NCBI GenBank assembly: GCA_039802005.1
Contig: JBDRVV010000001.1
Coordinates: 92,352 to 156,351 of the forward strand
Length of the DNA stretch: 64,000 bases
Direction of reading: 5' to 3'
From: a candidate division WOR-3 bacterium
Lineage (GTDB): Bacteria; Hydrothermota; Tepidihabitantia; SM23-42; JAOAFX01
Position numbers and translations under genes: made by a program. Below the pieces are notes generated by a model. It was not told where the DNA came from, made no database searches, and worked only from the letters and a program-made list of their open reading frames with translations. Positions 8,173 to 16,622 of the stretch are shown one piece after another (position 1 is the first letter of the stretch; each line of letters begins with the position of its first letter).

Positions 8173-8624
8173 AATTTATACGGATTATTTTATTTGGATT
8201 ACTTATAATTTTTATTTTATTTATGATCATAAAATTACTACCCGATGAAAAGAAGAACTTGATAAGGGATATAAATGCCCTAAAAAATGCAGTGGAAAAA
8301 GAAGATGCAGGCAGAGTCTTGAATTACCTTGATAAAGACTACCTTGATAAACATCAACTTGATTTTAATGGATTGAAATCAACGATAAATGAATTTCTGA
8401 ATGCTGCGGACTCAATAAACATAATGATGTCCGGACTGAAAGTCTGGATTGATTCCAGCTCCCATAATGCCATTTATGCACATTGCAGTCTTGGCTTGAG
8501 GGTGATTGCTAAATATGAAAATGAAAAGGTGCTGGTATTTGGTGGTGTGATACAGCCTGCATCAGTCAAAGGATATTTCCGAAAGCAAAGAGAAAATTAT
8601 AAAATATATTCAGCCGAGTATTGA
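8169..8624 (+). CDS. Membrane-anchored periplasmic protein, possibly NTF2-like
   Basis: 151 residues. It starts with ATG overlapping the previous stop (ATGA), so it is translationally coupled to the thiol-disulfide gene. Residues 4-20 form one membrane segment. The remainder is soluble, beginning with a helical INALKNAVEKEDAGRVLNYL region and continuing into beta strands, the general shape of an NTF2/SnoaL-like fold. No catalytic motif is visible and I cannot assign a family with confidence. Confidence 0.6.
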   Translation: MKFIRIILFGLLIIFILFMIIKLLPDEKKNLIRDINALKNAVEKEDAGRVLNYLDKDYLDKHQLDFNGLKSTINEFLNAADSINIMMSGLKVWIDSSSHNAIYAHCSLGLRVIAKYENEKVLVFGGVIQPASVKGYFRKQRENYKIYSAEY

Positions 8625-8625
8625 T

Positions 8626-9300
8626 ATGAAGAATTGGATAAATGAGATAATCGCTGAGCTCAAAAAATTTGATTTAGAGGTTCTGGTGATTATCTGTTAT
8701 TCAACTTTTGTATTACTATTTTCGCTCTACCTCAAGCGAACAAGAATATTCTTCCCCAATGAATCTTTTTTTGAAAAAATGCTTGTGCTCGGAATAATGT
8801 ATGGAACCTCACCGGTGATTCCAATGCTCCTATTTAAAAATAAACCAAAAGATTATGGAATACGAATCGGTGATTATAAGGTTTGGGCCAAAGATATTTT
8901 GATAATCCTTTGTATAATGATTCCTATTCTGCTGGTTGCATTCATATTCACTAATTTCAAGACGGTATATCCGCTCTCTCACACTGCCCGACGGGGAATC
9001 AACAATCTTTTAATCTATGAGTTTGTCCATTTATGTTATATGTTTGGCTGGGAACTATTCTTCCGCGGATTTATGCTCTTTGGTCTTTCAAAAAAGATTG
9101 ACCACAGATTGGCAATACTAATTCAGACCATTCCATTTGCCTTGCTCCACTACCGTAAACCACCCCTTGAAGCATATGGCTCAATCATTGCGGGAATTTT
9201 CCTGGGAATGATTGCCATTCGCGGCAAGAGTTTTTTGCCCTGTGCAATACTACATTTTTCAGTAGCATTAATCGCGGATATTTTGGGATTGATATTTTAA
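8626..9300 (+). CDS. CPBP (Abi/CAAX-like) family intramembrane metalloprotease
   Basis: 224 residues, hydrophobic, with about six membrane segments. CPBP signatures: a WELFFRGFM motif (normally EExxxR), FALLHYRKP (FxxxH) and a third His in ILHFSVAL. The first Glu of the usual EE pair is Trp here, a variant also seen in part of the family, so proteolytic activity is uncertain. It follows the NTF2-like gene after 1 nt and is probably in the same operon as the thiol-disulfide protein. The substrate is unknown. Confidence 0.8.
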   Translation: MKNWINEIIAELKKFDLEVLVIICYSTFVLLFSLYLKRTRIFFPNESFFEKMLVLGIMYGTSPVIPMLLFKNKPKDYGIRIGDYKVWAKDILIILCIMIPILLVAFIFTNFKTVYPLSHTARRGINNLLIYEFVHLCYMFGWELFFRGFMLFGLSKKIDHRLAILIQTIPFALLHYRKPPLEAYGSIIAGIFLGMIAIRGKSFLPCAILHFSVALIADILGLIF

Positions 9301-9341
9301 GATATGTAAGAGCCGATTCCAGCGGGGATTTGAGAATATTT

Positions 9342-10574
9342 CTATTTCAAAAATGGAGACCAGTCGGGTGCGTAGGCAACAAGCCCCTGGGTTAATTTGC
9401 GCTGCCTTGTGCCATCCCAGTTCATTGTCCAGAGTTCATACTGGCCAGTGCGGTTTGAGGTAAATACAATATGCAATCCATCCGGTGACCAGGATGGTTC
9501 TTCGTTATTGCCTTCAAAGGTTAATTGAATGGGTTGAAAATCATTCGGGTCAGTGACACAAATCTGCTGGGAATAATTTGATTGTCTTGATACATAGGCA
9601 ATCAAATCACCCCTTGGTGACCACGCAGGAGAAGTATTATAGTCACCGTGGTATGTCAATCTTCTAACATTGGTGCCATAAATATCCATTATATAAATCT
9701 GTGGCATTCCAGAGCGGTCAGAGACAAAGGCGATTTCACGGCTATTTGGTGAAAATACGGGTGAGCAATCAATCGCACGATTGTTGGTAAGTCTGTATAA
9801 CTGTTTACTTTCTAAATCAAGAAGATAAATTTCGGCATTCCCATCTTTGGTTAAGGTCAGGGCAATCTTTGTGCCATCCGGAGACCAGTCCGGTGCGTAA
9901 TTCAATCCCGCATGGGTGGAAATGATTGTCAGTGTTTTCTGATTCAGGTCAAGAAGATTTAGATTCAATCGGTCTTTTATATAAGTTGAATAAAGAACCC
10001 TGCTACCATCAGGTGCCCAGCAGGGAAAGAGATTGAAATTGTTATTTTTTGTCAGCGGTGTAAAATTATAGCCGTCATAATCAATCATTGCCAGTTCTTT
10101 ACCTGTTCCTGAGCGATATGAAAAGACAATCTTGGTTGTTGATATTCCCTTTTCCCCGGTTATTGTTTCAATAATTTTATCAGAAAGGGTGTGGGCATAA
10201 TGCCTTAATTCACCGGATAGGGGTGAGGTAAATTCACCGATTTTCTGCTTGGTTTCAAAGTCAATGAGGCTGATCGTCAGATTTGGTTCCTTCCCCGATG
10301 CCTTTATTATCACCCCACTCTTTTTGGGATTGCCGGTTAGTGCATTTGTATCAGATAGTATCTCAAAATACAAAGAATAATCAAGGTCAAATTTTATTAT
10401 TGATTCAATATTTTTTATCTTGGTGATAAAATCAGGTGTGCCCTGGACACTGAACGGTTCAATAACTACATTTGTCTTTCCGCCCGCATAGTCGGTAAGC
10501 CTAAGATATACTTCCTGGGCTGAGAGGATAAGGATTAACGAAGTTGTGATAATGGTTGCTTTTTTGATTCCCAT
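9342..10574 (-). CDS. tolB: TolB, periplasmic propeller of the Tol-Pal system
   Basis: 410 residues with an N-terminal signal peptide (about 1-20). An N-terminal alpha/beta domain (residues about 30-140) precedes a six-bladed propeller with repeated PDGSRVLYST, PDGTKIALTL, NSREIAFVSD, PRGDLIAYVS and PDGLHIVFTS motifs, the WD40-like/TolB pattern. TolB binds Pal and links the outer membrane and peptidoglycan with TolA during cell division. It is the last gene of the tol operon, but two restriction-modification genes separate it from tolA; it begins 1 nt after the endonuclease stop, so it must be co-transcribed with them. Confidence 0.93.
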   Translation of the reverse strand: MGIKKATIITTSLILILSAQEVYLRLTDYAGGKTNVVIEPFSVQGTPDFITKIKNIESIIKFDLDYSLYFEILSDTNALTGNPKKSGVIIKASGKEPNLTISLIDFETKQKIGEFTSPLSGELRHYAHTLSDKIIETITGEKGISTTKIVFSYRSGTGKELAMIDYDGYNFTPLTKNNNFNLFPCWAPDGSRVLYSTYIKDRLNLNLLDLNQKTLTIISTHAGLNYAPDWSPDGTKIALTLTKDGNAEIYLLDLESKQLYRLTNNRAIDCSPVFSPNSREIAFVSDRSGMPQIYIMDIYGTNVRRLTYHGDYNTSPAWSPRGDLIAYVSRQSNYSQQICVTDPNDFQPIQLTFEGNNEEPSWSPDGLHIVFTSNRTGQYELWTMNWDGTRQRKLTQGLVAYAPDWSPFLK

Positions 10575-10575
10575 A

Positions 10576-11649
10576 TTAAGTTAAAATGTCGTTTAAATCA
10601 ATACCATTTATCTTTACATGAAAATTATTAACCGTAGATTCTTTATTAAGCAGCGTTAAATATTGTATCTTGATTGGTGGCAATTTGTCTTTAATCAACT
10701 TTTTATCCGTTGTAAGTTTAAGTATTGGAGATGGATTATATTTTTTTTCATTAACTTTTACATCTTTTAAGTTTGTAAATAAAATCATTTTAAGTAAACC
10801 ATCCTTTATGTCTTCTAAAGAAGGTAAAATACTTTGCTTACTATGTTTACCTTCAATCAAATAAATTGAATTATCCATTATAAATACCTCATCACATGTG
10901 AAAAAATATTGCCCACCAAGAAAGTTTTTTATGTTTAATATTGCTTTTTTGCCTGTTAATTTTTCTTTAGGCTGATTGGTCACCAATTCTCTATGTTGAG
11001 CTTTGCGTGCTAAATCTCGGGATAAATTCATAAAAGAATCCTTACTTTTGACTAATTCTTGAATCCGCCTTTCTACGGTCATTGTTGAGTGCATTGAGAC
11101 CTTTAAATTTTTTGATATGATTTCATAACTCTGCAAAGCCCTATTAGCGATTTCACCGACTCTACCAATGTGCGAAAGATTCCAGTGTAAAGCATCTGAT
11201 TGAAAATATCTAATCTCATTTAATTTATTTTTAATGTAATTAATATCAAATTTTTGATTCGTTATTTTATTTTTAAACTTTAGATTTTTTTCAGCATCTA
11301 CATAATAAGCGATAATTGTATATACGCCCAGTAAGCTCATCAGTGAGATGGTATCCCATTGGAGAAAATCTCGGTCGCCATCTTTACCTTCATCTTTCAT
11401 CACCGGTATAATTGTTATCTTCTTACCCTGAAAGTTTAATGAATCATATACTCTTGCATAGGGATAAGACCTTGTTCTTTTAGGTGAAACCCACCAGCTT
11501 ACAGCAACCTGCGTATTATTATCAATTTGCAAAATAAAGGTGCCATCGTGTGAGAAGGCATTGCTCAAATCTTCAATGAAATAAGTCTTTAATGTACGAC
11601 ATAGAAATGGAGAATATTTTATGCCGGTAATTTTAGCGGATACAACCAT
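10576..11649 (-). CDS. Putative type II restriction endonuclease
   Basis: 357 residues. I do not recognise the specificity. The C-terminal half contains DEVFIMDNSIYLIEGKHSK, which fits a PD-(D/E)xK nuclease core (Asp in MDNS, then a hydrophobic strand, then ExK in IEGK). The N-terminal part carries DEGKDGDRDFLQWD and helical segments of unknown role. Its start overlaps the end of the adjacent DNA methyltransferase gene by 17 bp, the classic coupled M-then-R arrangement, which is the strongest support for the function. No control (C) protein is present. The role (cutting unmethylated foreign DNA) is inference from motif plus context. Confidence 0.7.
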   Translation of the reverse strand: MVVSAKITGIKYSPFLCRTLKTYFIEDLSNAFSHDGTFILQIDNNTQVAVSWWVSPKRTRSYPYARVYDSLNFQGKKITIIPVMKDEGKDGDRDFLQWDTISLMSLLGVYTIIAYYVDAEKNLKFKNKITNQKFDINYIKNKLNEIRYFQSDALHWNLSHIGRVGEIANRALQSYEIISKNLKVSMHSTMTVERRIQELVKSKDSFMNLSRDLARKAQHRELVTNQPKEKLTGKKAILNIKNFLGGQYFFTCDEVFIMDNSIYLIEGKHSKQSILPSLEDIKDGLLKMILFTNLKDVKVNEKKYNPSPILKLTTDKKLIKDKLPPIKIQYLTLLNKESTVNNFHVKINGIDLNDILT

Positions 11650-12484
11650 ATTTCACACCTTCTCTAACAATGACTTCAAAGGTATCATTCTGATTGTTAA
11701 AATCCATCTGACCCTCAAAACCAACTTTTTTTCTGATTATTGGTATAAGTGATTTTTTTATTTCAATACCAATACTATTTCGCCCTAATGCCCTCGCTAC
11801 TTTCATTGTGGTACCACTCCCGACGAATGGGTCTAATACCGTCTCTCCCACATATGAAAATAATTTTATTATTCTATAAGGCAATTCCTCAGGGAATGCA
11901 GCAATTTCTTTTTCCAATTCCGAACCCGGCAGTACGTTCACCATCTCCCACAATGTCATATACCATTTATTATCTGAAAATTCTTTAATATCAATTTTTG
12001 ATGCTTCTCGAATATCTTTTGGAATAGACCTATAATTAAATTTCCCTTTTTGGAAAATTATTATACTCTCCAGTAGGTTATCAGGGTAATAATACATAGG
12101 ATAAGGATTCTGTAATAGTACGCCACTCCTTCTGCTAATTCTCAAATATCCATCGGGTTTTTTCCAGATTATTCTGTCTCGGTATCTAAAGCCAGCACTC
12201 TGGAAAATTTTTATAGCATCGGCTACAATCGGAAATTTTTCGCCATTCACTAACATATCATCAATATTTAAAACCGCAATTCTTCCATCTTTTAAAACCC
12301 TATAAACTTCTCGTGCCACTTTATTAAGAACTCCAAGATATTGTCCGTAATTTTTGAATAAACCATTGTAGTCAAAAGGTGCATTAAAATAGGGTGGAGA
12401 GGTAACCATCAAATGTACACTTTCATCGGCAATTTCTGCCATACTCATACAGTTACCGATTATCAACTTGTGGTGAGTGCCCAT
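11633..12484 (-). CDS. Site-specific DNA methyltransferase (N4-cytosine/N6-adenine, beta class)
   Basis: 283 residues. The catalytic motif TSPPYFN is near the N-terminus (about residue 30) and the SAM-binding motif FVGSGTT near the C-terminus (about 220), the beta-class order. An SPPY catalytic motif is most often found in N4-cytosine enzymes, but adenine methylation cannot be excluded. The RVLKDGRIAVLNIDD strand and IIWKKP block match the family. It begins 2 nt after the tolA/tonB stop and overlaps the endonuclease gene, so the R-M pair has no visible promoter of its own and depends on tol transcription. Confidence 0.88.
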   Translation of the reverse strand: MGTHHKLIIGNCMSMAEIADESVHLMVTSPPYFNAPFDYNGLFKNYGQYLGVLNKVAREVYRVLKDGRIAVLNIDDMLVNGEKFPIVADAIKIFQSAGFRYRDRIIWKKPDGYLRISRRSGVLLQNPYPMYYYPDNLLESIIIFQKGKFNYRSIPKDIREASKIDIKEFSDNKWYMTLWEMVNVLPGSELEKEIAAFPEELPYRIIKLFSYVGETVLDPFVGSGTTMKVARALGRNSIGIEIKKSLIPIIRKKVGFEGQMDFNNQNDTFEVIVREGVKYGCIR

Positions 12485-12486
12485 TT

Positions 12487-13131
12487 TTACCTTGCGGTTA
12501 GAAATTCTAAATGTACCTTAAGATAGTCATCAGAAAACTCCTCGGGTAAGGGCGGGAGTTTTTTGGTCAATGCGACCGCGCGGATTGTTGATTCATTATA
12601 GATTTCATCGCCTGAGTCTTCTTCAACCCTGATATTAGAAATCACACCATTTTTATCAACTTCAAAATAGACAATTGACTTTAATATTACATCTTTATCC
12701 CGGTATGGATTATTCCAGTTCTGGGCAATTTTGTTTAATAAGATATTCAAATAATATGAATATGTAAATCCCCGACCACTGCCGGTATAAATCTGGGGTC
12801 TGATATCGGGAAGTCCATCAGGTAAGCCTTTCTTTTTTGTCTCCTTGGTCGGTTTGGACTCCTTTGTTCCTTTACTATCTTTTGTAGTTACCGCCTTCTT
12901 TTCTTCAGGTGGCTTCTTTTCTTCAACCTTTTTCTCAGGTTCTTTTATTGTAGGTGGTGGCTCGGCAGGTGGCTCAGGAATACCTGCAACCTTTGGTTGG
13001 GGTAAAGGCGCAAGGCTTACTTTATAGACTTCCATTTTGGGAATTGACTTGAATGTATTCCTTGAAGAAAGGGCAATTGTGCCAAATAAAAGAAGGTGGA
13101 GCAAAATGGAAAGGAGTGTAAAACGGTTCAT
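12487..13131 (-). CDS. tolA: TolA/TonB-type energy-transducing protein
   Basis: 214 residues. One N-terminal membrane anchor (residues about 5-24) is followed by a Pro/Lys/Glu-rich spacer (PPAEPPPTIKEPEKKVEEKKPPEEKK region) and a C-terminal TonB/TolA-like domain with VYFEVDKNGVISNIRVEEDSG and LPPLPEEF. It lies in the Tol operon after tolR with a 4-bp ATGA overlap, so TolA is the likely role; the short spacer is TonB-like, and it might also energise the TonB-dependent receptor at 59169 (inference). Confidence 0.85.
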   Translation of the reverse strand: MNRFTLLSILLHLLLFGTIALSSRNTFKSIPKMEVYKVSLAPLPQPKVAGIPEPPAEPPPTIKEPEKKVEEKKPPEEKKAVTTKDSKGTKESKPTKETKKKGLPDGLPDIRPQIYTGSGRGFTYSYYLNILLNKIAQNWNNPYRDKDVILKSIVYFEVDKNGVISNIRVEEDSGDEIYNESTIRAVALTKKLPPLPEEFSDDYLKVHLEFLTAR

Positions 13132-13535
13132 TCTTCCTGTGGTATTTCAGCAACGAGTCCTAAATCCTTTACCCCTGCCTTTCTCATTCTGCCGATCACT
13201 TCAATAACAAATCCATAATCAATATCCTTATCGGCACGAAGATAAACCATAACTCCAGGTGGTTTTTTATCAAGAATCTTTTTTAATTTTGATTCAAAAT
13301 CTTCGGGTTTGACCCCTTCATTTTCAATAAATACCTGTTTGTTTTCTTTTATAGATATTGTTATTCCTTCTTCGTCATGGGGCAGCGATGCATCAGTCCT
13401 TGGAAGATTGACATCGATACCTGGCGTCATCATTGGCGCGGTGATAATAAAAACGACAAGAACAGTTAAAGCAACATCAACAAGATTGGTAAAGTTTAAG
13501 TCCTGAATCAAACCGCTATTTCTATTGTTTTTCAT
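13128..13535 (-). CDS. tolR: TolR/ExbD biopolymer transport protein
   Basis: 135 residues. A single membrane segment (about residues 18-38) contains the proton-carrying Asp in NLVDVALTVLVVFI. It is followed by PMMTPGIDVNLPRTDA and a periplasmic ExbD/TolR domain with VYLRADKDIDYGFVIEVIGRM-type sequence. It works with TolQ to couple the proton motive force to TolA. It overlaps tolQ and tolA by 4 bp each. Confidence 0.92.
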   Translation of the reverse strand: MKNNRNSGLIQDLNFTNLVDVALTVLVVFIITAPMMTPGIDVNLPRTDASLPHDEEGITISIKENKQVFIENEGVKPEDFESKLKKILDKKPPGVMVYLRADKDIDYGFVIEVIGRMRKAGVKDLGLVAEIPQEE

Positions 13536-14209
13536 AATGGCGGATTGGTAGGTGTTTCAATCAATCCTTTTTTCATCTTTGCAAAGACTTCACTGATAAA
13601 ATTGTCAAGTTGTGAATCCAGTTTAATTATTCTACTACGTAATAGATTATTGAAAATTAATGCCGGAATTGCAACAAGGAGTCCATAAACAGTAGTAATC
13701 AATGCATCAGAAATTCCCGGTGCAACAACCGTGATATGGGCAGAGCCACGGGCACGAATCTGCAAAAATGATTCCATAATACCCCATACTGTTCCTAAAA
13801 GTCCCAAAAATGGGCTCGCAGCAACAATCGTTCCGAGTATCGGCAACCCGGATTCAAGGGTTTCTATCTCTTTAGCCTTTGTCCGTTCCATTGCAAGTTT
13901 TATATTTTCAGCAAGTTGCAGGTTGACGGGGTTGCTTGAAAATTTGAGCGATTTAAATTCATCAATGCCGTCTTTTAATATCTTCCCATATGGATTATCC
14001 ATTAGCAAATGTCCAAGATTTTCCATTTCTCTTATATTTTTATGGAATTGATAACTCATCAAAAATGCCTTGCTCCGCCTGTTGGTCAGTGCCAGTTCAT
14101 ATAACTTTTTAAAAAACAGCGCCCAGGACCAGATAGAGAAAATAACTAAAATAATCATTATAATCTGGGCAGCAAGTCCGGATTCAATGAAGACACGGAA
14201 TATATTCAC
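13532..14209 (-). CDS. tolQ: TolQ/ExbB proton channel protein
   Basis: 225 residues with three membrane segments (about 12-32, 125-150 and 165-190). The typical MotA/TolQ/ExbB signature GLLGTVWGIMESF and the third segment GISDALITTVYGLLVAIPALIFNNLL are both present. It forms the inner-membrane proton channel with TolR. Overlaps of 4 bp with cpoB and tolR show tight translational coupling. Confidence 0.93.
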   Translation of the reverse strand: MNIFRVFIESGLAAQIIMIILVIFSIWSWALFFKKLYELALTNRRSKAFLMSYQFHKNIREMENLGHLLMDNPYGKILKDGIDEFKSLKFSSNPVNLQLAENIKLAMERTKAKEIETLESGLPILGTIVAASPFLGLLGTVWGIMESFLQIRARGSAHITVVAPGISDALITTVYGLLVAIPALIFNNLLRSRIIKLDSQLDNFISEVFAKMKKGLIETPTNPPL

Positions 14210-14973
14210 TTTTTCAACCTTTCTTTTGCAAGTGAGGCTTCAGGGGCATTGGGAAACTCCTGAATTACCCTTTCAAAATATGTCTTTGCAGTCTTGGTAT
14301 CTTTTGCCTCCTCGTAAATTATACCGATTTTATACAAGGCGGTGGGACGTTTGTTACTCTGGGGATATTTGTTAATTAACTCATTGAAGGTATCAACTGC
14401 GTCCTGTCTTTTTCCGAGCGAATAGTAGCATTCACCAATCCAGTACATAGCATTATCAGAAAGCGGCGAATCAGGGGCAACTTTTAGATAGGAACGAAAC
14501 CCGGTTATTGCTTCGTTATAATTACCCTTCACATAATTATGATAAGCAGATTCATAAATCAATCTTGCTTCAGGGCTTACCGAAGACACATCTTCTGAAT
14601 CGGCAGATACTTTTTTGCCGCGGGATAATCTTTCATTTATTTGGGTTAATTGTGATTCTTGTTCACTTAGCCTTGTATTTAACATCTCAAGTTTTTCTGC
14701 AAGTTCTTCGGATTTTGTATAATAATCCGTGCGTAATTGGGACATTTCTTTTGATTGTTGTTGTAAGATACTATCAAACTTTGCTGTATAGTATCTCAGA
14801 CTATCCATTTGCCAGTTGAAATTGTTGAATCGGGTGCGACTCAGACATCCAAAACAGCAAAGGTAAATAGAAGGTAGAATAATAAGCCAGGGCTTAAAAG
14901 GGGTAATCAGGGACAGAAATCTTAAATTTCCCTGATTCCCCCTGATATTCCCTGATACTTCGTGTTCTTCCAT
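14206..14973 (-). CDS. cpoB: CpoB/YbgF-like periplasmic coiled-coil TPR protein
   Basis: 255 residues. A hydrophobic export segment (about residues 28-44, ending in a Cys-rich LCCFGC that may be a lipobox) is followed by a coiled coil (about 60-110, SEELAEKLEMLNTRLSEQE type). Three TPR-like repeats (about 130-250) contain AIYRSYLKVAP-like and YWIGECYYSLGKRQDAV sequence. This is the YbgF/CpoB layout, coordinating peptidoglycan synthesis with Tol. The first 25 codons come from a palindromic repeat (14900-14956), so the N-terminus is unusual and the real start is uncertain. It sits between pal and tolQ. Confidence 0.85.
   Translation of the reverse strand: MEEHEVSGNIRGNQGNLRFLSLITPFKPWLIILPSIYLCCFGCLSRTRFNNFNWQMDSLRYYTAKFDSILQQQSKEMSQLRTDYYTKSEELAEKLEMLNTRLSEQESQLTQINERLSRGKKVSADSEDVSSVSPEARLIYESAYHNYVKGNYNEAITGFRSYLKVAPDSPLSDNAMYWIGECYYSLGKRQDAVDTFNELINKYPQSNKRPTALYKIGIIYEEAKDTKTAKTYFERVIQEFPNAPEASLAKERLKK
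14900..14956. repeat. Palindromic ATCAGGG repeat inside the 5' end of cpoB
   Basis: The plus strand reads GGGG-TAATCAGGGA, a 15-nt loop, then TCCCTGATT-CCCC, a long inverted repeat. It is followed by further CCTGATATTCCCTGATA copies. ATCAGGG/CCCTGAT occurs five times in 57 bp. The whole element lies within the first codons of cpoB. Confidence 0.75.
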
Positions 14974-14978
14974 TTTTT

Positions 14979-15455
14979 CTACTTCATTATTACAAATTCA
15001 CAACGTCGGTTTCTTTCTAATACCTTCGGGTCTAAAGGTCTTTCTTCACCATAACTCACCGTAGATAATCTATCCGATGCAATCCCCAACATGATTAGAT
15101 AATCCCTTGCTGATTTTGCCCTGCGCTCACCAAGAGCCATATTATACTCGGCAGTTCCGATCTCACAGCAGTGTCCTTCTATTATTACTTTTACTTCTGG
15201 ATATATTTTAAGCATCTCGGCATTCTTTTTCAGGGTCTCAGCTGCATCCTGTCTGATGTCGGATTTATCAAAGTCAAAGAATATTCGCTCCAAAACAAGT
15301 TGTGGTCTGGTCTCCACAACGGTTGTTTCTTGAGGAACAACGACGGTTGTTTCCTCTGGAGCAGGTTCTACAGGTTTTACCACCTGCTTCTTTGGGCAAC
15401 CAAAAAATACAACAGCAATTAATATTATAGGGATAGTTAGTTTAATATAGCGCAT
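14979..15455 (-). CDS. pal: Pal, peptidoglycan-associated OmpA-domain lipoprotein
   Basis: 158 residues from the ATG at 15455, chosen because an AAAGGAGG Shine-Dalgarno lies 5 nt upstream; an earlier in-frame ATG at 15470 has none. The signal ends in lipobox VFFGC with Cys about 20. A Pro/Glu/Val-rich linker follows, then an OmpA-like domain: LERIFFDFDKSDIR, VIIEGHCCEIGTAEYN, LGERRAKSARDYL and DRLSTVSYGEERP. The usual Pal sequence is EGHTDERG; here Cys-Cys replaces the Thr-Asp that commonly follows His. It is the first gene of the tol operon. Confidence 0.93.
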   Translation of the reverse strand: MRYIKLTIPIILIAVVFFGCPKKQVVKPVEPAPEETTVVVPQETTVVETRPQLVLERIFFDFDKSDIRQDAAETLKKNAEMLKIYPEVKVIIEGHCCEIGTAEYNMALGERRAKSARDYLIMLGIASDRLSTVSYGEERPLDPKVLERNRRCEFVIMK

Positions 15456-15476
15456 TATGCCTCCTTTCATAGGTTA

Positions 15477-15504
15477 ATTATATTAAAATTGCATTCAAAG
15501 TCAA
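15477..15504 (-). promoter_or_regulatory. Promoter of the pal-cpoB-tolQRA-[RM]-tolB operon
   Basis: On the minus strand TTGACT (15504-15499), 16 bp, TATAAT (15482-15477). It gives a short UTR carrying the pal Shine-Dalgarno. Confidence 0.75.
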
Positions 15505-15623
15505 GAAAAATCGGTTCTGCAATGTCCTATTATTCAAAGGCTTAAATATCGGTATACCTTTTTAGACATTAAGGTATATACTGGAGTTAATTTTTTTGTG
15601 ACTGGAAATCGTTTCTGTAAAAA

Positions 15624-16622
15624 CTATTGGATAATCAGAACCGATGAACCCGAGACCTTTGAATATTTTATATTCAGTAGCGCCTGATTCGCATCTTCTA
15701 ATTTGTATTCATTTATTTCAGTTCTAATCTTGAATTTCCCTACAAGATTTAAAAATTCCCGTACATTCTCTCTTGATGTATGGGCGACCGAGGTCAAAGT
15801 CTTTTCCGGATAGATATGGGAATAATCAAAGCCAGGCAAGGGCGTGGTATAGATACCCGCTGAGACCACAATCCCTCCTTTATCAATCTTTTTCAACGCC
15901 TTGACCAGCAGTTCGCCGCTGGGAGCAAAGACAATAACGGCATCGAGTAAAATTCCCATCTCGTCATCAATCCTCCCTGTCCATCTTGCCCCGAGTCTTT
16001 CGGCGAGTTTAAGTTCTTTTTCTGTCCGTGATACGACATATGTTTCTATACCGAGATGGTTACAAACCTGTAACAAGATATGGGCGCTTGAGCCAAAGCC
16101 GAATAAACCCAATTTTCCGGAATTTTTCAACCCCGTTGCCTTAAATGCCTGATAACCAATGACCCCCGCGCACAACAGTGGGGCAACTTCTTTATCATTG
16201 TAATTTTCTGGAAGCGGATATGCGAAATCTTCTTCAATAATCACATATTCAGCAAATCCACCGTCCGCATCATAGCCCGTAAACTTTGGGTTATCGCATA
16301 AATTTTCTCTTTCTGATTTACAATATTTACACTTCCCACAGGTCTTATACAACCAGGGGATACCGAGTCGGTCACCCAGTTTGTAATTTTTTGCTTCTTT
16401 ACCAAGTTTATCGACCCTTCCTACAATTTGATGTCCTATAATGACCGGCATTTTATGGGCGGGTAATTCACCCTCGACTATATGCAAATCGGTTCTACAT
16501 ACACCACAGACATTTATCTTCAATCTAATTTCGTTATCTTTGGGCTCGGGAACAGGAAGTTTTTTGAGTATTAATGGCCGATTTTCAATTAGATCCTGTT
16601 TTTCTAACACCATTGCCTTCAT
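15624..16622 (-). CDS. Zinc-dependent alcohol dehydrogenase (MDR family)
   Basis: 332 residues. Catalytic-zinc motif CGVCRTDLHIVEG with GHQIVGRV, structural zinc Cys cluster CGKCKYCKSERENLC, and a Rossmann segment GLFGFGSSAHILLQV (glycine-rich NAD(P) site, slightly atypical). The layout and length match zinc alcohol dehydrogenases of the AdhA/AdhP type. The substrate cannot be told from sequence. It overlaps the msrA stop by 1 nt (TAATG), so the two genes are coupled; pairing with MsrA suggests a stress or redox context (inference). Confidence 0.88.
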   Translation of the reverse strand: MKAMVLEKQDLIENRPLILKKLPVPEPKDNEIRLKINVCGVCRTDLHIVEGELPAHKMPVIIGHQIVGRVDKLGKEAKNYKLGDRLGIPWLYKTCGKCKYCKSERENLCDNPKFTGYDADGGFAEYVIIEEDFAYPLPENYNDKEVAPLLCAGVIGYQAFKATGLKNSGKLGLFGFGSSAHILLQVCNHLGIETYVVSRTEKELKLAERLGARWTGRIDDEMGILLDAVIVFAPSGELLVKALKKIDKGGIVVSAGIYTTPLPGFDYSHIYPEKTLTSVAHTSRENVREFLNLVGKFKIRTEINEYKLEDANQALLNIKYSKVSGSSVLIIQ

